64,000 nucleotides of DNA. It comes from Spinacia oleracea. Taxonomy: Eukaryota; Streptophyta; Magnoliopsida; Caryophyllales; Amaranthaceae. This document shows, one piece after another, positions 55,326 through 64,000 of this stretch. How positions within the stretch are numbered: position 1 is the first letter of the stretch; the number at the start of each line of letters is the position of its first letter. Where the stretch lies: the NCBI RefSeq assembly GCF_020520425.1, contig NC_079487.1:68996541-69060540 (forward strand). The letters run 5' to 3'. Under the pieces are notes generated by a model. It was not told the DNA's origin, did no database searches, and saw only the letters and a list, made by a program, of their open reading frames with translations. Both the position numbers and the translations under genes were made by a program.

Positions 55326-56815
55326 TGTAGACACCTACTTTTGTCCCCATTCCCGAAAGGGAAAGGTTCGATGATGAGAACATAAATCTCCACTTGACAA
55401 CGCATCTCCTATAAAATAACGAATCTCAATTCCCCTTTTCATTTCACCCGAAACCTGCTATTTATAGAAACCTGCTAAAATAGTAACTGCCGTAAAGGGT
55501 AGCTTCTAAAAGTGGCAAGTCATAAAAGATAGAAGCCTGTCAGAATTAGGTGTTGCACTCCAACATAAATCCTAAATGAGATAGAAAACTGCGAGAATCC
55601 TATTCCTAATATGATTCGGAAAAAAGAGTTACGTATTAATTAAAATCCTAACGAGCCTAGAGTTCATAACGGGCCCAGACGCATTCCGTCATAAAATTGA
55701 TACGCAATGAAAGACTCGATTAAATCTCAAACACTCCGGATTCTAGGAATCAAAATCTGACAAAGAAAAGGCCCAAACAGCAATTTCAACGCCCAGCCCT
55801 GGGCGCTGAAATTGCCTGGATCCTATTTTCAACGCCCAGAGCTGGGCGCCGAAATCTTCGGCGCCCAGGCCTGGGCGCTGAAAATACCTGGGTACGTGTT
55901 TTTTCCTAATTCTTTGTGGATTAGAACTCTGCAATTCTATCTTTTCACGAACTCTTCCCTATAAATACAGCCCCAAATTCGACGTGACAACAACACACAA
56001 TTCATATTCTGAGTATTGACTCCAACCCTTAGCCTAAGCCTCACGCTGCGAAATTGTTCACGCGTTCTGTCGCAATCAATCCTTAAATCGGACAGAACGT
56101 ATCCTGTCCCATAATTGAGATTCGTTAAATAAAAAGGAGAAATAGCAAGTCAAAGTGGTTAGTTTTCTGAGAACCGTGACGCACCTCTCAAGGGTGCGTC
56201 GTAATGTGTCCCTTTTCGATGATTTAATTGCTTTCCTCTCCCTTTTTATGAACTGTTAAACTAACTAAATCTGATTGTTCTATCACGCCTAACAAATATA
56301 ATATTTTGGGAATTGGATTATCATGCTAGGTCCCTTAATGCAATCTAAATCAGATAATCGCGACCGATCTAGTATTATATGTTGCATATTATTAAAATCA
56401 ACTCAGATTAGTTTAATAGTTAACGCATGTCCCTTCAATTATTTATGCTGAGCTAGTAAGGATATCCTGCCTCTAGAGTTATCGACGAGCGAAGTACTCC
56501 TCTCGGTAGTTACAGTCCCCCGAACCCTCAATCTCTACCTTGCGGGTGTATGTTGAGAGATCCCCACACCAGGGATCACAAGGGAACCTACGGCCGTCGT
56601 GGTCAAACATAATTGCACTCCCTTTATGTCACGATAACCGGGTTTTGTCAGTTTTTCTCATTGTTGTTAAAAACTGAATGGCGACTCCTATATTACTAGT
56701 CAATTGGGTGTAAACTCACAGGAAATCCAATTACACTTGATTGAATAAAAAGAATCGTCACACCCACGAGGGACGAGGTCACGCATTAGCCTCGTGCTTT
56801 TTCGACCCCCTCACA
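55326..56815 (+). repeat. 5' LTR of element B (1490 bp)
   Basis: Begins TGTAGACACCTACTTTTGTC and ends CCCCCTCACA. A TATA box TATAAATA lies at 55970-55977. Three GC-rich hairpin modules (55788-55880) sit 90-180 bp upstream of it, in U3. The LTR family differs from that of element A beyond the first dozen bases. Confidence 0.88.
55788..55880 (+). repeat. Triple hairpin module in U3 of element B
   Basis: Three copies of CGCCCAG-n2/4-CTGGGCG (55790-55806, 55832-55849 and 55862-55878), each followed by C(T/C)GAAAT. Each can fold into a strong stem. Confidence 0.85.
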
Positions 56816-56816
56816 G

Positions 56817-56834
56817 TGGCGACTCTGCTGGGGA
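56817..56834 (+). other. Primer-binding site of element B
   Basis: TGGCGACTCTGCTGGGGA, one base after the LTR. This is the site known from Tat/Ogre-type elements; I recall it as complementary to an Arg tRNA. Confidence 0.8.
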
Positions 56835-57620
56835 TAGTGAAGGAAATACTCGTGCTTGTAGGTAATCAAAATAGCCGAAGGGTGAAACGATCCTACCCCG
56901 CGTTTATTTCCCAATCAAGTTGGGACGACCTGAAAATCAGCATATTAATGTGAACGGGCAGAACCGCATAACGAATCTCGGCTCCTTCGGGAGTTGGGAC
57001 TAAGGATACCTTTTTTTCGCCAATAGGGGGGTGCATACGCCGCGCATGTTGCCCACTCGGTACTTGTGCAGGTAGTACACCTATCCCGAACTCAATCGCT
57101 CGCTCATTAGGTCCCTCTCGCCTGCATGCCCCCTTGGCTTGCACTTGCGGGTTGGCCTCTTGGGCGAAATTTGTCTGTTGAAGACACTACCTCGACCGGG
57201 GCATGTGTTGGATCTACGATAGAAGCGGTACCAAGCCAGGCGCAAATACTACCCATAGAAGCCTATCATTAACTACGTGACATATTTAATTTTCAAATCC
57301 ATGCTTGTAATGTAGTTATGTGTAGCGAACTATGTGACTATGTTATGATTGTGCGTACGAATAATGCTAGACAAATAATGCTAGAAAACCAACGACCTTA
57401 AAAATTGCCCAAACATTCATGAACCAATTGGCCAAAGAGTTATACCAACATACGTGTTCCGCAAGCCCGAACGATTACCACAAAATAAGCGACGCTCGGG
57501 ATGGCCTGTAACGAATCCCACGAACGCTGCACAACGCGTAAAGGACGTTATAAGGCAAGCACGCAAAACTAAAGTCGCAAAAACAAAAGTATACGCAAAC
57601 AGAAAACGAGAACTAGCCAG
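56835..57620 (+). other. Start of internal region of element B, no gene seen
   Basis: Non-coding by inspection. Short frames have no recognisable domain. Confidence 0.5.
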
Positions 57621-57630
57621 GGACGCATTT

Positions 57631-57683
57631 TCAACGCCCCTGGCTGGGCGTCAAAATTTCTCACGCCCACTGCTGGGCGCTGA
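57631..57683 (+). repeat. Hairpin module, internal copy 1
   Basis: Two degenerate copies of the CGCCC...GGGCG hairpin side by side, followed by CTGAATTTGCTGCCTAGCC. Confidence 0.75.
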
Positions 57684-59816
57684 ATTTGCTGCCTAGCCTT
57701 TTGGTCAGGCACAGCAGCCTCGGTGCCCGCACATGAAAAAATATACGTAGCAAAAAAACTTTTCGTAAAAATTGCTGCAGGGGCGTATGAAATGCAGTCG
57801 ACTCTAAAAGAGACTAAAAAATAAAAAATAAATAACTCTTTGTGTCGTTGTTAGGCCTCCTACGACGACAATGCTCGGCACCAAAACCGAGCATGCTAAT
57901 TAAACGACCTTGAATGTCACATGGGCAAAATATTCAAAAATAATGTTCGAATAAAGTCTTCAAGAAAAAAATAAATGTTCAAATAAATCCGAGTCTAGAC
58001 TAGGTTATGCCAAAATACAATCCAAATCCTAAGTCTTAGTTGTCTTATCCATAGAATCGGTCCTAATGCTTGGTGTCGTTCTGCAAGTTAAAAGGTTAAA
58101 CCATATTGAGTCTCCCTTCCTAACATTTAAATCAATGAGCACCCATATGTAATTGTCATCCCTTGCTAAGAATCCACGGCCTCAATACTCTCTCTCACCA
58201 ATAAAAAGAACATATTATTTAATTCAAGTATTTGCAAAATGGAAACAGTCATATTCTGAAAATCATTCCTCCATAGTCGCACAACCCCCAAAGTGAACCT
58301 AAGGCGTCAATACCACTGGCAAAACATAAAATTAATGGCCTCAAGGCTTATGATCACATTGGGTCACGACTATCATAGTCCTCCCGAGTCACTCGCTCCT
58401 TGAAATACTACTAAGTACGGACTAAAAGATTTTCCATGAATGCAGCATGACCAACTATGAAATACCCAAATCGGCATACCATAAGGCTACCATTGGGGTA
58501 AAGCAATACACACTAAGAGAGAAGCTGCACTAATGATTCTAGTCTTGCAAAAATAAAAATTCGATCTCCCCAACTAACTACTTTGCCAATATTAAGCAAA
58601 TGGCGCATGACAATGAACACCCAAGGGTTAAAATCTGAAGTGTCAACCAACGAAAGTTATGGTCCATTAGCCTAAGTCTGAGAGTCGCTTGGTCAAGTAT
58701 TATAGGCTTACGCCACGTCATTATTTTGAGTCTAGGCCACCTCCTTATATTCATACACGGGTTATAATCAGAAAGATTAATGAAAGTTCGAGTCTAAATC
58801 ACAACTTCCAATTAAATCCCGGAAATTAGAATCTGAAAAGAAGCAAAAAAAATTATTTTCGATGTAATTCTTTCGTTAAATTTCAATAAGGTAAAACAAC
58901 ATTTGAATCTACGCTATTTGCACATTTAAGAAACGACTAAATACGCTTGCAAAGTAAGACAATTTAATGGTCCACCCTAGGCCCACTAAAGCTACAGGTC
59001 CACCCTAGGCCTACTAAAGTTAAAGGTCCACTATAGGCCTACCAAACGAGGCTCACTCAGCCTCGCCTCGTGACTCAAAGACCACAACCATCTACCTTTT
59101 AGCCCAAACAAAAAATTGATTGAAGGATTTATGTTGGGGAGAAATCCCAAGCAAAAAGAAAAAAGAGAAAGAGAAAAGGGAGAGCGAAAAGAGCCATGAA
59201 ATACTTAGCCCGTACCTCCCAAAGTGCGAAATCTACCCAAGTAACGAAGGAAAAGAATTGAGTCAACCGATCCAAATCATAAAATTCTACGATGTCTACC
59301 CTTTCCAATCCTATGCTCTTAGACGCCTTCGCTCTGAGGTCCCTGTGCAGTTGATTTAACCCATCCCATGTTCTCATTGCCATAACCCAAGAAACCATTA
59401 CCTCAACTCTTGTTTTGAACTTGTTATCAACCGCAAACCACGCACGGCCATTGACACTGCGTCATGCCCATTATTTCCAAAGCCCAAACCTGTTCTTATG
59501 CCACCATTAGCATAATGACCATATAACTTGTGTGGATACATCCTATACCCTTAGCTGTCCCCATGATATTCATTGGCCTTGGTTGATGTAATCCTCGTGC
59601 TCAACTGATACCTACACAAATTACCCAATCTCATTACCCATCCTGCAAGCCGTCTTGAGTCACAAATAAAAAAGAGACAAATGAGATACATTCTACGCTC
59701 AATGGAAAAATAAAAATATGTGAATATAAAAAAGGAAACTTTGCAAAGCGCCTCTAAAGTTAGTCTAAAAAAAAGAAGCATTAGCGCACCAAAAAGAACC
59801 GCCCAGGAAACATTTC
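57684..59816 (+). other. Internal region of element B, no gene seen
   Basis: 2.1 kb without coding domains. A short tandem repeat of GGTCCACCCTAGGCC...AAAG (three units of about 30 bp) lies at 58978-59043. Confidence 0.5.
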
Positions 59817-59868
59817 CAGCGCCCACACCTGGGCGCCGAAAACTTTGACGCCCAGCCTGGGCGCTGAA
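59817..59868 (+). repeat. Hairpin module, internal copy 2
   Basis: GCGCCCACACCTGGGCGCC and CGCCCAGCCTGGGCGCTGAA in tandem, followed by TCTCTCTGCTTGC. Confidence 0.8.
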
Positions 59869-61879
59869 TCTCTCTGCTTGCTAAAATTTTGTCCAGAAGT
59901 GCTCGTCATTTTAATCCGCACATTCACGGAAAAATAACGAACACTTGGAGGGGTACAACACGTATTCAGATATACGTACCACCAGAAATACATGTACTCA
60001 AAAAAAAATATAAAACAAATTTTGGCAGCAGATTTAAATAATAATAAACTTCACTTATTCTAACCATTTCAAATAATATGTTTCCACTCGAAACGTACTT
60101 GTTTAAAATCGGCATTCTAAGAAACCATTTTCTAGGCTAAGAACTACGCAAGACCTGATTCCAAATTAAGTTTATTTAAGGCGGATACGTAGGCATCCAT
60201 GATTCGGTCCAACCAATTTGCAAAAATGTTAGTGCCTATAGAAATAACAAGAATAAGAAATAGAGTCCTTATTGAAATTTAATTACTTGCAATCCAGAGA
60301 GACGAAGAAAAACTTAAGTCAAAAGAAGAATCCAAGTCATCAGATGCCAAAATTAATGAGCACACATCGAAAAATAATAAGGGCTCGTACCCTTGCCAGA
60401 AGGAGCACTCACACTCCTAGGCACTTGGCCAAGACTCAAAAGATCGCTTTGCCTCATTGAATGGGGGCTAGCGCAAGCGTCCATGACCTCTAAAGTACTA
60501 GACTTGACCCTCCCTAAAGCGAACTACTCACTTAAAGACTTTCTTTCACCACTAGACATAGTCGTTCGCTTAAGACCTTCTTTCACCACTAGACACAGTC
60601 ATAATCGCCAACAAGTAGTAAGGCAGTAAGCTTGCAATAAAGAGGATTGTTCTACGGCATCGCCCCATCGTTCATTCGAACTCAGGGCACCCGTTCATGG
60701 ATTCAGATGTTTGCGAATCCCCTTTGAAAAAAATCAGACATTGTCAATAGAACTTGGCATTTAACCAAGGCTCACCCTACTCAGACATATGACACGGCAT
60801 CTAAAATCGAAATCTGAAAGCATCATTAATGGGAAGACATAACAGCAACTGGGGGCTAAAAATTGAAATGAAAGAGCTAGGGAAAGAACTATATAAGTAT
60901 ACCTTGACATTTTATGCAGACATACACCAAGTAAATCTAAGTCGATTTGAAAACGGTTTATATTCCCGCAAATTCTGGAAAAAGATGGCCCTAAAAGCCT
61001 AAAGCATACGCCAAACGGACGCGAGTAATATCTTGACGCCTGCACCCTGGCTTCCAGCAAATCCTTAGACAGCATTCCAAAAATCGTAACAGTATTTTGA
61101 TTCATTCATGTAATCGTGTACGAACCCTTCTATAAGTCAACTTACTTAGGACACCTCGGACTGTACACAGTAGGATTCGGATTTTAAATAATTTTTAAAT
61201 ATTTTCAAAGACTTTTTCGAACATAATAAAGTGTCGTTGGTTTAAAGCTAAGTATGTGTTTATCTCGATATTGCAAGTGAGTCAAAAAGATTTCTAAATA
61301 TGATTATGGGTAAACAAAGGCACCTAGCTTTTGGTCAAGGCATACTTCAACATGTGACTACCTTGACCATGGCAATGTCGCATAATACGACATTTACAAG
61401 AGAAGTAGCAGATCACTACGCGAACGTACCTCGCACTAAACGAGTCTGGTTCAAACTATTCATGATCCATGTCACCTTGAATGCATAAAAATGTATGCAA
61501 GGCATTATAGCACCAAGCCAATCCCGTAGCTACAGTTGGAGGCTTGAGAAAAACACTATAAAAACGCTCGAAATGACTATTTCCATCGCAATTCTCGACG
61601 CTAATGCTATACATATGTCATAGGGCACAATCCTAAGCTTTAATCGCGTAAAACGACCTTAGAATGGCTACAACGCCCTCCCAAATTCTAAGCACTACTT
61701 AGAATACATAAAGTTACCCCACTAACAAGGGTAACTGAAAATCGCGAGTCACCAAAACTCCGATCAACTACTGCACCTAACGCTCGCCCTATAAGCGCCC
61801 GTTACACAGTCTACCTCGTTCCAAGCATAAGCAAAGAAAATCAGGATAAGAACTGTCAAAATATACCCAGAAATCATTT
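59869..61879 (+). other. Internal region of element B, no gene seen
   Basis: It includes GAACTACGCAAGACCTGATT and GGATACGTAGGCATCC (60143-60198), the same block as in element A near 51808, and a direct repeat CTTTCTTTCACCACTAGACA (60540 and about 60579). No convincing coding sequence. Confidence 0.5.
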
Positions 61880-61932
61880 TCAACGCCCAGAGCTGGGCGC
61901 CGATATCTTTAACGCCCAGCCTGGGCGCTGAA
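61880..61932 (+). repeat. Hairpin module, internal copy 3
   Basis: CGCCCAGAGCTGGGCGCC and CGCCCAGCCTGGGCGCTGAA in tandem, followed by TCTTTCTGCTAGCC. It is the closest relative of copy 2. Confidence 0.8.
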
Positions 61933-63015
61933 TCTTTCTGCTAGCCAAGTTTTGCCCAGATATAAAAAGAAAGAAACATCTATGAATCCTTGCACCGAAC
62001 GAAGTAATAAGCCGTGCAAACCCACGTAGAAGGTGCTACACTTGTTCGAGCACCTGAACAAGGCGTGATGAAGTACTCCAATGCAAAAATAATAATGATA
62101 TCCCAACACCTGGAAGAATGTTCTAAGACACGCTGTTAGGCCACACAAGCCTACGTTGCACCATAAGTTCAACCGTCCCACGGTACAAGTCCAAAAAGAG
62201 TAAGGCATATTGCACTAATGTAGGCACGACCAAGAGCACGTGTAAAAGAGGCAAGGACTACTTATCGCCCAAATTCAAAATGCAAGCCACACGACTTATA
62301 CATTAAGGATTGAAAGTAGCAAAACATTACCTGCCACGGAAGAGATAGCTCGCACCTACACGAGCGGAACCCCAAGGCATCTTTCTCGAAAGAACCTACA
62401 AAAAATCGTACGCCAAAAGGAAGCATCCCAACATGCATACTTAGGGGCTCTAAGCTACGAAACAACCATAGCAAATAAAAAATCTCGAAGCAATGTTTGA
62501 ACAATCGAAGGGCAACGATGCTTGAGCCCACTTCATGAATGGACCTGAACCGTATCGAGCTTCTAAGCAAACTATTCAAAATCAGTCATTGCTCAAAAAA
62601 AAAATGATTCAAGCAAACTGATTATTGGAACCGCACACAACGCCATTCCATGAACGCTCGTTCGCACATATATATCATCATTCTAAGTATCGAACATTCA
62701 CGAACGCGTTCAAAAGGAAAAATATACAACAAAAAGAGCGGTCAAAGTCTTACGCCTCAACATATGTTCCTCGGCCATATAGACTCGCCCAACTATCGAA
62801 ATAACTGTACGCCTTAAGAGCAACAGTTCCTTAAAATAATCGCCCCAAAGCGACAGGCACCGTAGTCCACCAATCGGTTACGGCTTCTCGAGAAAATCAT
62901 CACGTTCTAAAATAAAGGAAACACAAAAGAGAGAGAATACATAGAACTTCCAAGTGAAATAAACGAATGAACAAGAGGCCACTGTGTCACCAAAATACCA
63001 GCCCAAACAACACTT
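61933..63015 (+). other. Internal region of element B, no gene seen
   Basis: 1.1 kb without a recognisable gene, AT-moderate, with short frames only. Confidence 0.5.
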
Positions 63016-63069
63016 TCAATGCCCCACCTGGGCGTGAATTATTTCAACGCCCAGGTCTGGGCGCCGAAA
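63016..63069 (+). repeat. Hairpin module, internal copy 4
   Basis: A degraded first hairpin (TGCCCCACCTGGGCGTGAA) and an intact second one (CGCCCAGGTCTGGGCGCCGAAA). Confidence 0.75.
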
Positions 63070-63714
63070 ATGAACCCAGGCTCAAAAAAGGCCCTAACTT
63101 CTATTGGGCCCTGCCATACTCATTCGACTTGAAAATTGCCGAAAGTCGCACCTCACGACTTTGTCAAAGTAGCACACCACTACAAAGATCGCTCGCACTT
63201 ACGAGCACGATCCCGAACACGATCAAAGACATTACAAAATGCGTAGGAACCTCTTTGACAAAAAATGACCGTCAAGCACGAGTGCTTGGGGGCTCAAAAG
63301 AAATATATATTTCAAAAAAGTGTGCAAAGTTAAAAACGGTATTCCCAGACTACGCTGTACGAAGTCCCGTATTTGGATAATCTCAAAAGAAAAAGAACCG
63401 GTTTACGACCTCAAGACAAAGGTCGCCGTTGATACTTATACATGGTCCCCTAATCAAGGACCCAGGTAGTGGCAAGATTGAGCCATAAAGACTAGCTCAA
63501 AACCATGAAAGATGATGACCACAAGACAATGGTCCGTCTAAGCACGTTGTCAACCCACATTCAGGTTACAACTAAATCCGAGCATCCTCGAAAGAATTCG
63601 CTCTTGCAAGAATGAATAAAAGAAATTCTCAAAAGAAATCACGACATGCCCACCTCAATCGGGCAAGATCGCGCCACGAACCCGCGAGTTCCAAATCGAA
63701 AAGACGAATTCAGG
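63070..63714 (+). other. Internal region of element B, no gene seen
   Basis: Contains the word GTGCTTGGGGGCTCAAAAG (63281-63299), like the GGGGGCT words in element A. No domain is recognised. Confidence 0.45.
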
Positions 63715-64000
63715 GGCGTCCACCTTAGCGGACAGGGCTCGCCCCCTTCAGCGGGCGGGGTCTGCGTCACTAGCCGCGCAGGTCCTCAGTTTTCGAAAAA
63801 TAAAGTCTTCAAATTCAAAATAGGCTCGCCATCTTCAGCCGGCGGGGTCTACGTCACAAACCACGTAGGTCCTTATTTTCAAAAAGCACAACAAATTTCA
63901 AAATAGATTTCGTCCACTTCTATCGGACGGGGTGCCACCCTTAGCGGACAGGTTCGCCATCTTTAGCCGGCGGGTCTACGTCACAAGCCGCGTAGGTCCT
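63715..64000 (+). repeat. Start of a tandem array (CTTCAGCCGGCGGGGTCTAC units), continues past the edge
   Basis: At least three units built from GCTCGCC-x-TTCAGC(C/G)GGCGGG, TCTACGTCAC and CGCGTAGGTCCT occur near 63738, 63821 and 63948, with partial relatives (GTCCAC...TAGCGGACAGG) between. Spacing is variable, about 85-125 bp. Confidence 0.7.

Larger units (their letters stand above)
55326..64000 (+). mobile_element. Ty3/gypsy Tat-like element B, 5' part; continues past the right edge
   Basis: Complete LTR and PBS followed by more than 7 kb in which I find no gag or pol domain. It inserted into element A; AAGAT (55321-55325) would be the target duplication. Either the coding part lies further right or this is a non-autonomous (LARD-like) element. 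Confidence 0.75.

Noticed and set aside
1..64000. tRNA, rRNA or microRNA genes
   Set aside because: I looked for cloverleaf-type and conserved rRNA sequences and for long hairpins outside the repeats and saw none. The tRNA-like words are primer-binding sites.

Overview
The window is plant nuclear DNA. The evidence is spliced genes with GT-AG introns, a CC-NB-ARC-LRR immune receptor, an AED3-type apoplastic aspartyl protease, and a dense nest of Ty1/copia and Ty3/gypsy (Tat-type) LTR retrotransposons with Stowaway-like MITEs. I infer a dicot, possibly a chenopod-type member of Caryophyllales (spinach, beet or quinoa relatives). No marker fixes the species.

Layout. (1) Positions 1-9573 are a four-level nest of retroelements: a minus-strand Copia element (5' part, 1-4685) inside a gypsy LTR (4686-6281), inside a Copia LTR remnant (6282-6372), inside the 5' half of a minus-strand Tat/gypsy element (6373-9573). 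(2) About 9.6-28.6 kb is a gene island. It holds a three-exon aspartyl protease gene (plus, CDS 10901-17067), an unrecognised repeat-rich 637-residue protein (minus, 17607-19520), a decayed LRR fragment (about 21255-21445) and a two-exon CNL gene (minus, 22279-27942). Introns and spacers carry a Stowaway-like MITE, a decamer-repeat element with terminal inverted repeats, a short retroposon with an 18-bp target duplication and a probable solo LTR. (3) At 28930-39426 lies a complete young Copia element: two 1385-bp LTRs, 5-bp target duplication ATAAG, one gag-pol frame with a single in-frame stop. It sits in the 3' tail of an older related Copia whose LTR (39867-40859) also serves as the 5' LTR of a second truncated copy (to 44885). 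(4) A deletion-derivative Tat/gypsy element (A) starts at 44886. It has long tandem arrays, a pol reduced to the RT start and integrase end, and antisense spliced gene remnants of the DUF7745/plant-mobile-domain type. (5) A second Tat-like element (B) is inserted at 55326 and runs off the right edge. It has a complete 1490-bp LTR and PBS, then more than 7 kb without convincing coding sequence, punctuated by paired GC-rich hairpin modules about every 1-2 kb.

The two clear cellular genes (protease and CNL) both belong to families tied to plant defence, and the CNL carries a W-box cluster just upstream. The remaining sequence is mostly the history of nested insertions. Coordinates of splice sites, LTR ends and target duplications were read by eye from the sequence. 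Family assignments rest on recognised protein motifs, not on a database search.
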